A stretch of 64,000 nt of DNA from assembly GCA_024114885.1 (NCBI GenBank), contig CP099421.1, positions 2,108,001-2,172,000 on the forward strand. The letters are read 5' to 3'. The notes under the pieces are model-generated. The model had not been told where the DNA came from and ran no database searches. It saw nothing but the letters and a program-made list of their open reading frames with translations. The first letter of the stretch is position 1; every line of letters starts with the position of its first letter. This document shows positions 1-13,560 of this stretch, piece by piece. The translations under genes were made by a program, and so were the position numbers. This DNA is from Septoria linicola (Eukaryota; Ascomycota; Dothideomycetes; Mycosphaerellales; Mycosphaerellaceae).

Positions 1-2619
1 TAACGTAATATTGTACTACTATAGTTATATAGCGAATTACTCGAATAAGCGAGACGGACGCGCCTAGCTATAAACGGTCGAACTATACGATACGATATGC
101 CTTACTTATTAGGCACAATTAATATAGCCCTGGTATTATAAAGAAAAGTTTAACGTTTACCTTTAGATAGCTAAGAAAATTTTAGACTCTTGTTTTTTTA
201 GTTACCTTTTTAAACGATAACTATATTTTATTTAAAAACCTTAATCAAGGAGAGTATAACACACTCTTAGAACACCTTCGAACGAGCTCTATAAGTAAAT
301 TAGTATCTATTAGCCGGCCTAAAACACTAGAGAGTAGCTTATCTAACCTACTTAATAAGCAAATTCGAAGATTACTAGTAAAGCTACTACCCGCTTTTAC
401 TTTATTCTCTCTACTAGACAACGACATGTCTATAGAAGTAGAGGACCAAGGAGGTACTAACCTTAACTCTAACGCTAATATCTTTTAAGGACCGAGCTTA
501 GGAGGTAGACTATCTATAGCGTAGTTCTAGCTACTTATAGAGACTATCTAAGTAATCTAAAGCTAGAAGGTAATTGTCGCTTAGGTTCCGCTACTACCTA
601 GCTCGGACTAGAATCCCTTCTTTAATAGAGAGAACGTAACCGAGTATATTAAGCGTTTTAAAGTACTATATAGTAACTACGCTATTCTACTTATTAATAA
701 TAATAAGTAGCTTTACGAGAAGTTACTTACTTAGGTTACGGTTATCTAACGTAGAAGATACTAGCGCCTTAATAGTTTCTATAACTAAGACTACGCTAAG
801 TTCAAAGAGTCGATTATTAAGGAATACCGAAAGTACGATAATATATATATACTCGGAAACCGCCGCTATATAGAAAACCTTTATAAGGTTAACTATATAG
901 AGGATAATAATCTCTTAGAGTACTTAAGGCAGTTTATACTCTACTCTAATACTATACCTACTTCGTATATAGACGAGCGTTCTCGTGCTCTCCTATTTAT
1001 ATAAGGCCTTCTATTTCGTTTCGGTAAGAGGCTCTAGGCCTATCTTAGGTTAGATCTTAATAATAAGAACTTAGATTATAGTAAGCTCTTAAAGACAGCC
1101 TAGCGTTAGATTAATAGTAATAAGGACTTTAAAATAGAAGTATATAACGAAGGCGGTAGAGACGTCTAGTAGTTATACGAAGTAGTAAAGAAGTCCGCTC
1201 TAAGACTAAACTCTAAGTTTAAGGCTAGAGAAACGGTAGTCTATAAAGGCCGTAAGCCGGTAACTATCGATAATATTACTACTAGTATATAAGACCTTAT
1301 AATCGCTACGATTCGTCGACTCGAAGAAGGAGGCCTATAGCCGCTACGCTCGTCGATAGGATAGTAGGCGAAGTCTTACGATCACGACTATCTATATATT
1401 CTAAGGCCTACTTATAGCTAGGAGATTTTGGTTAACTTAGCTACGATAGATAATAGGTTAATAATTAAGGCCTATATAGCGATCGCTCTAAAGATTTTAG
1501 GTTATTAGATATATAGGCTCGAAGGCTATATAGCTATAAACTACGAGTACCTATAGTAGTTCGAGACTAAGGGCTTAATATATAGAGATCTAAAGACTAG
1601 TATTATATACTATAGAACGCCTCGCCTAGGTATAGAAAAGATATAGTACTACTAGGACAAGGAACTACTAAAGCTGTTCGTATTAATAGGAGTATTAGAG
1701 TAGCGCTACGGAAAGATTAATCTTGAAAATATAGACCGTTTATTAACGCTAAGAGCGAGCTAGTAGAGGATAGCGAACAAGGTAGCTAGTATCGACGGTC
1801 CTATTAATATTAGTTAAGTCGCTTCTATTATATAGGAGGATTAGGACGATCTAATCGGCGTATACGTAGCCGGAGATAGCGTAAAGACAAAATAGAACCT
1901 AAACCCTTCTTATCTAGTCGAAGGATAGCTAATAGGAGTATAGAAGCGGATTACGACCTAGGCTATAGCTATAAGAACCTACGCTTATCGTTACTCTCGT
2001 ATTAAGGAGGTTAAAGATAAAAACTAGCCGGCTCCTTACCTTATAGATATAAGAGAGTTAGAGGATTCTTAAACTTAGAGACGTAATAACGATAAGATCG
2101 AGGATAAGTAGATATACGACTACCTAAACGGTCTACTAGTTCTAGTCGCTCCTACGTATACTTAAAAGTAGAAGAAGGCTAAGGAGCCTCTAAAGACTAA
2201 GCGTATAGATAACTACCTTCGAGCTACGTACGCTAATAATAACGCTAACGTCTTCTAGATAGATAAAATACTCGAATCTAAGGTCTAGTTAAGCTTAGTA
2301 GAGATTATTCTCTATAGCGAGTAAGCGTCGTATTCCTTATAGGATCGTATTCTAAACGATACGGATCTACGTAAGAAGCTTAATAAGCTCTATATAAAGA
2401 AGCGTACGAATAGAGGTAGTAGAGCTAAGATTAGCGTATATTCCTTACTATCTAAAGCCTTTAGCGAGTAGGTAGAGGAGGAGCTAATAAAAGCTGTCTT
2501 AGCGACTAATATTAAGGCCTTCTAGGTTACTACTATAGCGATTAATATAGTAAAACCTAAGCCTGCTTCCAAGCTTTATAAGCGGACTAATAATATTCTT
2601 CTATTATTTAATAATATCT

Positions 2620-5600
2620 ATTAAATTGTTCTAAGTATCTACGTGCCTATAAAGTACGGTTCTCGAATAATAGCTTATAAGTCTTTAATCGACGAGGAGG
2701 CTAAGTTAATAATTATACCGATCGAACACGTTCGAAAGCTTTAAGTCGGTATAACTCCTCTTAGTAATATTACTATAGGAGGAGTCGGAGGTAAGGTTAC
2801 TTTTATTAGGTACTACTCGGAGGTATTAGTCGATACCTTTAGCGTAAGAGTTACGATACTATTTCTAGTCTTACTAGCGAACGGCCCGATCTTACTTAGC
2901 CGACCGTAGGCGCGGCGTATACGCCTAGCTTCTAAGAACTATAATAATAGCTCTTAGGAGAGCTTAATTAGTACTCTAGACGGCTATATTGTTATATTTA
3001 CTAGCTTTAATAGCCGTAGTAATATATAAACTATAGAATAGGTCCTAGGAAAAGCTAGAGTACCGAGGAACTAGCTCTAGTCGACGGCACGAGTATAGTA
3101 GAGGCTCTAACACGTATATCGCGTTAAGATTCGATAGAAGTCGGCGTCCGAACTCTGACTTTTAGTAATTATTAGCTAAAGAATATAGGGTATACTGTCG
3201 AGGACTCTAGATCTTATAATAGTAAGGAGTAGAGAGAGGGATTATAAGCTTTTCAAGCTTCTACTACCCTTTCCGTACAAGGTTTAGTAGTTAGAGGTAA
3301 AAACTCTACTTAGAAAGGTTAGCTAGTAGAACGTTCTATAGTTACCTTTTTAAACGATAATTACGTTATACCTCCTATACTATACTTTAAACTATACTAG
3401 TAGTATAGATAGATAAGCGATTAGTACTAGTGTTCGTTTACGGTTACTAATAGCCCTAAACTCCTAGAGAATCAAGTCTTTAACTACCTTATATAGTAGT
3501 TATCGTATATAAAAGTAATTTACTTTAGAGACTATTTTATAGTAGACTTAATTAGACAAAGCACCTCTCTACGATAGTAGCTCGAACTATTAAGACAGGT
3601 TAATTATAGCTGGACTTAAACATAGTATAACTATCTCGTAGTAGCGGCTATCGAAGGTAATATTACTAAATTCAGCTAAAATAGTCGACTTAAGGAGCTT
3701 CTACTAGCTACTAGCGAAGCTAAGCTAGCTTGTACTAGCGAGCGAGACTTATACTAGGGTATTAGGTATAGTTTTAAAGATACTATACTAGTGTCTTAAT
3801 CGAGCTAGAGTTTAAATTATAGAGACGAATGCTTAATAATTACCTATAGGAAGATTAGAGAGGTAGAGCTAGCTATCTAAGAACCCGGACCCTACGACGA
3901 GGTTATTTCTAATAAAGTAGACGACGAGCTTAGCGAAGAGACGTACGTTATCTCGGCCGCTATTAACATAGTAGCGGAGAGAGCTCGTAATAAAGAAGCT
4001 ACAGAGTAGCGGAAGCTAGATAATTATATTAGCGCCTATACTCTTTATAAGCGAGTTACTAATAAGATTAAACTAGTAAATGCCGATATTACTATAACTA
4101 ATAGCTTAAACCCTAGCGGATTAAAGGACTAGCGACGGACTTATATTAAGAAGGAAGTAGCTATACTACCTAGTACTAGACCTTACGATAGTAAGTACCT
4201 AACTAAGAGATTCTCGACGATCGAGCCTAGATTACGTCTTACGCCCGAACGGCTTATAAAGTTTAAACCTAGTATAGAACTACTACTAAAGGAGCTAGAT
4301 TTGTTATACTATATACTAAGGAATCGAGAAGCTACCTTTACGTAGGACTTTACGTATTTAGGCCGAATCAATCCTAATATTACTCTACTATAGAAGATTC
4401 GGACAGTTCCTTACGAGCTATAGTAGTATCTAGGCTTTAAGCTAAACCTATCTCTACAGTATATCGTAGAAGACATACTAAGACAACGAATCTAAGCTAG
4501 AACTCTTAAGCTATACTACGGTATCTATCGAAACCCGTACTTCCTTATTAGTAAGAAGATAGAAGTAGGTAAGCTAAAGAAGTATTAGTTAATTAACGTA
4601 GCTTAGAAGTTTAATTAAGTTACTATAAGAGATTCGAACTTACTACCTGACACTAAGAGTTTCTCTAAGGACTTTACCGGTTATACGCTAGCCTCGTTAG
4701 TTAATATCTTCTCTAGATATAACTAAATCCTGCTCGATAAATCCTATAGAGACCTTATAGGTTTTGACTTACCGCTAGGCTTGTTATAGTAGACAACGTT
4801 ACTATAAGGAGCTACGAATTCTGTTACCTAGTTCGTTCGTATTATTAATCAAGTACTTATAGAGTATGTCTCGTATAAGGTACGGCCGTTCCTTAATAAT
4901 ATCGGTATTAAAGAGCCTAAGACGAAGTACGATAGTAAAGAGGTTAAACCTAGCCTCTACCGTTACGTTATTAAACATATTATAGCCGTAGACGACGTTC
5001 TCTATAATATAGAACGAGCTAATATAACTATAGCTTTTAACAAGCTATAGCTTTATTACGAACAGTTAGTAATCGTTAGTTACCTTACTAGTATCGATAG
5101 TCGCTATCTAGACTTCGCGAGAGTAGCGAAGATTAAGAAATAGCCGACTCTAGAGAATTAGAAGGAGGTTCGAATCTTCCTCGGCGTAGTTACGTACTAC
5201 CGCGTCTAGGTTAAAGGTTTTACGATTATCCTTACTCTGCTCTTTAAACTCTTATAGAAGGATACTAAGTTTTAATAGACTACTAAACACTAACTAGCTA
5301 AAGATGTCGTCTTAAAGGTACTAGTTTCAGCTCTAGCCCTAGTTACTCTTGACTTTAGAGAAGGAGTAGGACTTATTATCGTAGGTATAGATTCGAGTAG
5401 TAAAGGTTAGAGATATACGCTTTCCTAATATAATCGAGACGAGCTACTTCTTCGTTATCTAGTTCGATATAAGTCTGGCCTATTTAACCTAGTAGAGGTT
5501 AAGTACGATACTAGAAAGCGCGAATACCTTAGTATACTAAAGGTATTAAAGAAGCTGAAACTATAGCTATTCGGAGTATACTTCTAACTAGAGATTAATA

Positions 5601-7106
5601 TAAATACCCTTGTTTACTAGCTTAATAAGGCTGCCTCTAATTTACCGAATATAGTAATAACGCGCTAGCTAGTATAGATCTACCTCTTCGACTTTAACGT
5701 TATATATGTTCCTAGTAAGAAGTATATAGCTCCGGATTCGCTATCGAGGAAGCCTATTACGCCTAAAGATATAAAGGCTATAGAATAGGAAGAAGACGTA
5801 GATCTAATAATTAACGAGTAATTCTTCGATATCTTTTACGTTAACGCTTTCTCTATATAGGTGATTTAGAGCGAGCTACCTACGATTAATAGGATCTACT
5901 CTTAAGAGTTAATAAATATCGCTTTCGTGCTTATACGGATATAAAGACCTAAGAGAGTTTCTAATAACGAGTATAAGCGGTTAAGGAAAAAGTGTCGGCT
6001 GTTTTATATTAAGAATAACTAGCTCTAGCGCTAAGAGCGAGTAGCTAGACCTCTATAGCGAGTTATCGATAAACCTAAAGTACGAGCTCGTATTATTAAG
6101 GTATACTATTATAAGAACGGTTATCGTAGCGCTAAATAGACGTATAATCTTATCTAGAAACGATAGTAGTAGGATAGAGTTTAGGCTTAGATTTCGCTCG
6201 CTATTCGATAATATACTATTTATAGTCTTTAGTATAGGAGATAGGTACCTAGAGAACTACAAATCCTACTCTAAGTTATAGTCGGCTAGCGGTAGTATAT
6301 CGATAGCTTATATGTCTCGAAGAACTGTTCGTTAATAGTTATACGCGAATCTCTATCGCGCTAGCTAGAAGTACGTATATTCTAGTACCTAGCGAAGAGT
6401 ATCTTCTTAGTATAGATAGTAAGGTTTATATAGGAAGAGGTCTTTTACTAGTAGGGTACTACTATAGAAGTTATCCTCGACAACTATAAGACTAACCTTA
6501 GTAACGTAAAGAAGCTACTACTATCGTATAGTATTAAACGTATTAATATTTCGCCGTACTACCTTTAGTCTAACGCTATCGTTAAGGTCGGCTATAAGAC
6601 AATATTAGACGCTTACTTAAAGCTCTCTAACGGCGGCCTTTATACGATTCGCGACTATATTCTAGCGGTTCTATAGGTAGAGAGAACGATAATAGTCTCT
6701 ACTACTAGTCTAATATCGTTAGAAGTAATAATTAGGCGTGACGTAGTACTACTAATCGAGCTAGAATACTATACCTTCTAGATTATAGATTAGAGTAAGG
6801 TTAAGACTAGAGTAGAGCTCCTTACGATTCGAGCTTAGGCTCTAGAAGCTATAGAAACGACTATAGAAGAAGGACGACTACGTTAATAGCGTCTCTAGGA
6901 ACAGAATAAGGCGTACTTCGATAAACATCGCTATACGGACCTTACTATACTAAAGGAAGGAGATCTCGTATTAGTATACCGCTCTAAGTTAAAAACTAGC
7001 TTCTCCTATAAGCTTACGTTTAAGTAGAAAGGCCCTTTTAGGGTATCTAAAGTATTATAGAGAGGTATATCGTATAAGCTTAAGGAATTAGATAGCTTAA
7101 AACGTA
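2620..7106 (+). pseudogene. Gypsy-1 pol remnant (protease, RT, RNase H, integrase)
   Basis: The order protease, reverse transcriptase, RNase H, integrase is that of Ty3/Gypsy pol. Around 4,580-4,930 the read-through translation follows the RT palm: an INAAQKF-like start, SLVDIFSGYDQILLDE-like core and the FLDD catalytic box. Nearly every original CAG/CAA and TGG codon now reads as TAG, TAA or TGA, as expected from RIP. The last codons continue after the Copia-1 insertion at 13,411. The span between the protease and the RT (about 3,000-4,250) is not resolved and contains one copy of a recurring 21-bp palindrome. Confidence 0.8.
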
Positions 7107-7111
7107 AGTAT

Positions 7112-7389
7112 TATTAAAAGTAGAGGGCGTTTGTAGATACTATATAATGTTAAGGAGGGTATAGCGTAGTAAAGAAGAATAGGGGATTAATCTTGAACTA
7201 ACTTATATATATAGTATAGTAGTAATATACTAGGAACTAAATACAAAGTTGATTTTATTAGTTATCTAAGAAGAGAAGAAAGAGAAGCAAGATATACCTC
7301 TTACTAAGCCTTAGGTAGATGCCTTAGGCATCTAGAACTATGCTTAGAAGTCTATATCTAGACTAACTATCTAGGATACATTCTTAATA
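7112..7389 (-). repeat. Copia-1 LTR, left (3' LTR of the - strand element)
   Basis: This 278-bp LTR begins TATTAAAAGT (an original TG altered to TA) and ends TTCTTAATA (original TTAACA). It matches the right copy at 13,133-13,410 apart from scattered transitions. Confidence 0.95.
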
Positions 7390-10300
7390 CTCCTACTCAT
7401 GCTATATAGTCAGATCTTTTAACAGATTATCTATAGTACTCAAATACTAGTCCTAATCTTGATTAGTTATCAAGTACTTGCTTTTTAGACTAATAACTAG
7501 ATAGTACTAACTATTAATCTAACAAACTTTCTATACTACTATCTCCTATAAAAAGGTAAAAGAAATGCCTTCTACAAGATCTTCCTCCTCTCTTATATAG
7601 GAGTAGATTATTTAGGACATAGACTATCTAGTAAGTTGCCCCTATCCTTTCTTATAGCTAATTCTAACAGCTCCCTAGATTCCTTATAGCCTAGTCTCCT
7701 ACTTGGTCACATTCTATATAGCTTCTTAGTTCCCTAATAGTCTTTAGGGTATACTATTCTTAGCTGTAGGGATCTTATATTAAGCTAGGGAGTAGAGTAA
7801 CTATATACTAGTAGAGGAGATAATAGCTACTATAGAGGAGGTCTTTAATATCAACTAGTACTTGGCCTTAGGGGGTGTCTAGTTCAGCTAGGTGCTATAT
7901 AGTAATATTGTAGTTAGTAACAGGTCTAATATTAGTAAGGGCATTTAGGACTTTATAAAGTCTAACTAAGGAGGAGTCAAGTAACTAAAATCTTTCTTTT
8001 AGACTCCTCTTAGTTCAACTCTAAGGCTTAGAGTTATCTTTTATACATCTCTTATATAAGGTAGAGCTGCCTTACAAACTCCTAAAACTATAGTCTATTC
8101 TTTAGCTTAGTAAGACTATCTACTACTATCTCTTTTATATTTATATATTCTATAGAGATAAGTCTGTTCCACTAGAGCTTTCTTATAGCATTATATAAGA
8201 TATTAATGTGTTTAGACTTGTTATAAACATGTAAGTCCTTAACTAGAGTAAGGGCAGCTTAGTTATTACCTTTTAGCTAAATTGGCCTGATTCTAGTAAC
8301 AGTTTCCTAGTTACTAAGGATCCTTAGTTAGTAAGAACATTCTCCTACTAACTCTAGGCATCCAAGCTCTCTTAAAAGAGTACTAAGGAACTATAACTGT
8401 TTTATATATATACCTATAGCTATGTATTTAGCTTCTATTATAGATATAGCTACAGATTTCTACTTCTTACTTATTTAGGAGATTAGTGTACTATAAAGGA
8501 AGAAGATATATCCAAGGATTGAGACTCTGTTAGTCTTGTCTATTATATAGTTAGAGTCTATATATCTAGTAAGAAAGCCTTAACTATTCCTTAAGTATCT
8601 TAGACTAAGGTCTAGGTTTGATCTTAGGTATCTAGTTAGCTTCTTTAGAGCCTTTATATGTCCTACTATTGGATTACTAATATAGGAGCTTAATCTTCTA
8701 AGGGCAAATGAAATGTCTGGTCTTATAACAGTTACAAGCTACATCTATGTTCTAATAATAGATTAGTACTCCTATTTGTTACACCTTTCATTATTTGGTC
8801 TAGTAGGCTTTAGACTTTCATAGCTGTCTATTAGTAAAAGAGTTAGTAATATAGTCTCTTAACCTATTCCTATCTTAGCTAGGTTCTCTTAGATATAGTG
8901 CTTCTAGTTAAGTTTTAGCTAGCCTTGCTGTCTGTTTCTTATTAGTCTTATTCTAAGAATCTTGTCTAGTTCTCTAAGATCTTTAATCTTAAAGACCTTA
9001 CTAAGTTAGTCTTTAAACTAGAGGACATCTTCTAGTCTCTCTATAGTAATAGGTATGTTATTAATATAGATTAGGATTATTAGGTCTTTCCTTTTCTTAT
9101 AGATTAGAAGACATAGGTCTACTTCTAATTGTCTGAATCCTATTCCTTTTAGCTTTAATATATATAGCTGATTCTAGTCTCTTATAGCTTACTTTAGCCT
9201 ATAGAGACTCCTTAGAACTTATAAGACTATACTAGTTAGTAGGTTAACACCTAGTAGTAGGATTATATAGATGTCCTTATATAGGGTACTCTCTATAAAT
9301 GTATTATTTATATCTACTTAGTACAGAACTAGGTCCTTCTTATAGACTATAGCTATAAATCCTCTTAGAGTATCCTACCTAACTATAAGGGCAAAAGTCT
9401 CTATATAGTCTACTCTATACTTTTAGGAGAACCCTCTTATAACTAGTCTTGCCTTGAACTTTTTAATAGCTCTACTAAGCTTTCTCTTAATATTAAAGAC
9501 CTATCTTAAGGTAACTAGGTTAGCCCCTTTTAGTAGGACTACTATAGTCTAGGTATTATTACTTACAAGTATATCTAGCTCCTTCTAAATAGCTTCTTAC
9601 TAGAGATAACCCTACTTAGGATTACTTACTACTTCCTTATAGTTCCTTAGGATTAGAACCTCCTATTTATGTATTCCTACTTCTTTAGTAGCTAAGAATA
9701 CAATCTCTTTAACTTCCTCTAAGAATTCTAGGTCCTATAGGATGCCTAGGTTAATAGAGCTTATAGCTAAGAAGAAAGCCTAATGCTCTAGGAGTATTTC
9801 TTTATCTAGCTAACTATTCTAATCTAGCTTAAGCCTAATTAGCTTCAGCTTCTAGTTAAATCTATTAAGTTCTTAGGATACTTTCCTCTTTCTAAGGGTT
9901 TGCTTTAGGGCTATCTACTCCTAATCTACCTCTATAGTTTCTTAGGTAGAATTCTTAGATTCTTTCTTAACTTTCCCTTAGTCTAGGAATTTTCTATACT
10001 CTCCTACATCTTCTAGTAGAGGTAGAAGTTGTATAAAGAGTTTCTTTCCTTTCTAAACCTATGCTAATAGCTAAGGGGGAGGAGGCTTCTACTAGCCTAG
10101 ACTAGGAGCACCTAGGGTACTCTTACTAGCTTATAGAGTAGGCTAGCTAATAGTTCTTAGCCTTCTAATAGGTCTTCTTTCTAGAGCTGAACTAGGGAGA
10201 TTCTTAATCTTAATATTCAAGTCTAATTCTCTACCTAGCTTATCTTTAAAGAAGATTATATTAGTATACTACTTAATAGCCTTTATATCTAGCTCCTAGA

Positions 10301-13132
10301 ACTTCTATACCTTTACTATATTATTATAGTATCTAACAAACATAGTATCCTTTCCTCTGTTTATTAGTTTATTACTCCTTGCCTACTAAGGCTATACTCT
10401 TACATCTATATATACTACAGCTCTACATCCCTATACCTTAAGGTAGGAGACTATTAGTTTAATCCTATTAAAAGCTTTATTAGGTAAGAGCTTGAATCCC
10501 TTAATATTAGGTCTATTTAGAAACTTGTTCCTTATATACACCTATACTTTAAGAGCTTCTAGCTAAAACTTAATAGGCATCTTACTTTCTTTAAGTATTA
10601 CTCTAATAGAGGCCTCTAATATTTGGATAGACCTCTTAACTACTCTATTCTAGAGTGAATTATAGGCCTTAGTTAGCTTAAGGGTAATTCTAAAGTCCTT
10701 CTCCTACTGTTTAATTAAAGTAGTAATCTCTCTAGTATTGTTAGCCCTTATAGACTTGAGGAGTACTACTAACTGCCTTTCTACCTTGATCCTCTAGTTC
10801 TAAAGAGTAGTTAGTATATCTGATCTAGCCTTGAGTAGAAATACCTATTTCTTTCTTAAGAAGTTATTAACAATCTTAAGCTACTATATAAAACCTTTTA
10901 CTAATAATAGTAATAGTCTATAGATATCTACTAACATAAGGGCTAATCTTTTAGGTCTTCTCTTAATAGACTTGCCTAGGTGTTTCTTTATCTTACCTAT
11001 TATATAGATCCTATACTTATACTCTTCCTAGTTAGGAATTAGAATTCTTTCCTTTAGGTTAGTAACTTTATAAAGGTTTAAGAGTAACCCTCTTCCAAAG
11101 TATGTAAATCTTCTATACTATAGCTCCTACTATTTTAGATCCTTCTCTAATAGGGCAGTATAGGCATTATTAACCTCTATAGGATTATATAGTAAGTAAT
11201 ATAACTTTTCCTATAGAAGAGGTAATATCTTACTAACAAATAGAACACCTCTAACTAGCTTAGTCTTTATAACTGTTTAGCTATCTAGGGAGGTGAGAGT
11301 GAAATTAGGCTTCTAGACTCTAAATTGCTTACTAAACTGATCCTATAATATAAGATTTACTCTAAGATTAGGAACAAACAGTACCCTATTAAGTAGAACT
11401 TCTCCTCCTAAGATTCCCTTTATCTATACTAGTCTAGAGTAGGTTATATAGAGGTATCCTCCTCCTACCTTAATCTATACTTTCTTCCTTAGTAGCTTTA
11501 CTAATCTAAAGAAGGACAGTTAGTTAGTTATATAGGATGAGGTATAGGAATCTAAGAGCTATTCTTAGGGTAATAACTTGCCTTTAGCCTTAATTATAGA
11601 ATAGGCTAACTTATCTTAGTTATTATCTTCTAATAGGGAATTATTATTACTTCTAGAACTAGAGTAAGTTCTAGAATCAGAACTAGAACTAGACTCCTAG
11701 GCTGAAAATCCTTTCTTTAAAAGCTTTCTAGACTTTTCTATCCTTTGAAACTACTTACCTATTTTCTAGACAACCTTCTTTAGCTTATTATATAATAATG
11801 ACTTGTAGACAGCTTTCTTAATATGTCTAGCATTCCTTAGTAAAAGAGATCTTCTAACCCTCCCTCTAAGGAATAATCTCTAAGGGTCCTTCTAGTTCTT
11901 AGTACTATTTCTCTACTAGGACAGTTTCTTAGTAGTAGGGAGGTTAGGACAATCCTTCAACTAGTGCTTCCCTTTCTTATAGAGCTAGTATATTAGTAGG
12001 GACTTTCCTTAGTAGGGCTACCTAGAATAGAATATAGCTAGACCTATGTCTATCTTGTCTAGATTATCTCTTACCTCTTAGGACTCAAGTAGAAGGAGAA
12101 CAGTGTCTATATCTAAGGATAGTTAGGTTATAATAGTATCCTTAGCTGCTTAGTATAATGTAGGTAGGGACTATAGGAGATGTTTTAGCCTTTTCTCTTA
12201 GCTCTAGTAGTAGGCTTCCTAAGGATTAATCTTAGTAATCCTCTTACCTAGGCCTCTAAGGTATCTCTATGCTTCCCTAATTGTCTTATTAGGTAACATC
12301 CTAAATATAACAAACTACTTAATTAGACCTATAGTATAGGACTTTAGGACTCTATTATACTTGTTCTAGAGAATCACCTATATCTTAGCTACTAGTATAG
12401 TAATATACTATGTCTCTAGCTCTATCTTATTATCTTTACTAATACTACATCTAATACTAAACCTATATACTATATTGTCTTTTAAGAAGTGTTGATTCTA
12501 AGTAACATATATCTAAAGACTAGTATCCTACTAAACTATATATAGGTTCTCTCTAACAATTAGTTAGCTAATTACCTAGAACTAGTCTTTTCCTTCTAGC
12601 TTGTCTGTCTATAGCTTAAACTATCTCTTCTAGTTAGTTCTGTCCAGGATTGGAATCCTTTAGCTCTTCTTGTCCTCTTAGTCTATTATAGAAATAGGTA
12701 AATAGAATAAATAATTAGTAGAATGCTTTAGACTAGCTAAGGATTCTAGAGAAGGGTAATTTCTTATAGTAGGGAGACTAGCTCTAAGGGACAGGGATTC
12801 CTCGTATTTAGGAAATTACTAAGACTTAGATCTTTCTCTCTTAGTAGAGTTTCTGTTACTAGGTAGTAGGAAGGCTAAGTAGCCTCTTCTGACTCTAGTA
12901 ATGCTAGGTGCAATAGTAGAGAACTAGGCAGGTATTAACAAAGCAGAAACATACTACTGTCTTATAGAGATCTTTACTAACTTATATACTACTAGGTGCA
13001 AACTAGCTTCGTTAGTAATACAGTTAGGGAAACTTCTAGGCCCTAAATGTTTTCTACAAACTACAAGGGATATAAGTAACCTATACTAATATAGGTTGCT
13101 CCTATTTAGTATATAAACCTAGGCTTATAACC

Positions 13133-13410
13133 TATTAAAAGTAGAGAGCGTTTGTAGATACTATATAATATCAAGGAGGGTATAGCGTAGTAAAGAAGAA
13201 TAGGGGATTAATCTTGAACTAACTTATATATATAGTATAGTAGTAATATGCTAGGAACTAAATATAAAGTTGATTTTATTAGTTATCTAAGAAGAGAAGA
13301 AAGAGAAGCAAGATATACCTCTTACTAAGCCTTAGGTAGATGCCTTAGGTATCTAGAACTATACTTAGAAGTCTATATCTAGACTAACTATCTAGGATAC
13401 ATTCTTAACA
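13133..13410 (-). repeat. Copia-1 LTR, right (5' LTR of the - strand element)
   Basis: This 278-bp LTR ends TTCTTAACA, followed at once by the second AGTAT target duplication (13,411-13,415). The primer-binding site lies directly to its left on the + strand, i.e. downstream on the coding strand. Confidence 0.95.
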
Positions 13411-13560
13411 AGTATATCTATAAAAGGATAGACTTTAAGAAATACACCTTTCTATAAGAAAACCTAAAGCTAGTTCTAGATTAGGTTAAACTAGAAGAAG
13501 TACCGCTACCGATAGAGAAGGTTATAGAACTAGGCCTTCTACCTAGGTATAAGTATCTAT

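Larger units (their letters stand above)
7112..13410 (-). mobile_element. Copia-1: full-length Ty1/Copia retrotransposon (6,299 bp)
   Basis: Two 278-bp direct repeats (7,112-7,389 and 13,133-13,410) bound the element. LTR ends form the inverted repeat TGTTAA...TTAACA once RIP changes are allowed. The 5-bp target duplication AGTAT is perfect (7,107-7,111 and 13,411-13,415). Coding runs on the - strand. Near 9,045-9,085 the translation reads KDLIILIYINNIPIT, a RIP-altered form of the Copia RT box LIYVDD. Next to the right LTR the - strand reads GGTTATAAGCC, matching the initiator-Met tRNA anticodon arm used as a half-tRNA primer by copia and Ty5. A polypurine stretch (GAGTAGGAG) adjoins the left LTR. 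All frames are broken. CpG is almost absent inside it. Confidence 0.95.
480..13560 (+). mobile_element. Gypsy-1: Ty3/Gypsy retrotransposon remnant, interrupted by Copia-1
   Basis: Stop-tolerant reading on the + strand gives gag-like sequence near 630-700 (TEYIKRFKVLYSNY), a retroviral-type protease near 2,640-2,960 (SLIDEEAKLIIIP, with IGGVGGK downstream), reverse transcriptase at about 4,260-5,000 (FLDDIGIKEP around the catalytic site), RNase H and integrase to about 7,100. The integrase C-terminus (SYKLKELDSLKRKY) is cut by Copia-1 at 7,111 and resumes after it at 13,411 (IYKRIDFKKYTFL), matching the usual end of fungal Gypsy pol. I could not find its LTRs; the 5' part may lie outside the window and the 3' end is not defined. 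Heavily RIP-mutated and non-functional. Confidence 0.85.

Noticed and set aside
245..427. 60-codon open frame on the - strand inside Gypsy-1
   Set aside because: It lies antisense in RIP-mutated Gypsy-1 sequence, has no domain and is the length expected by chance.
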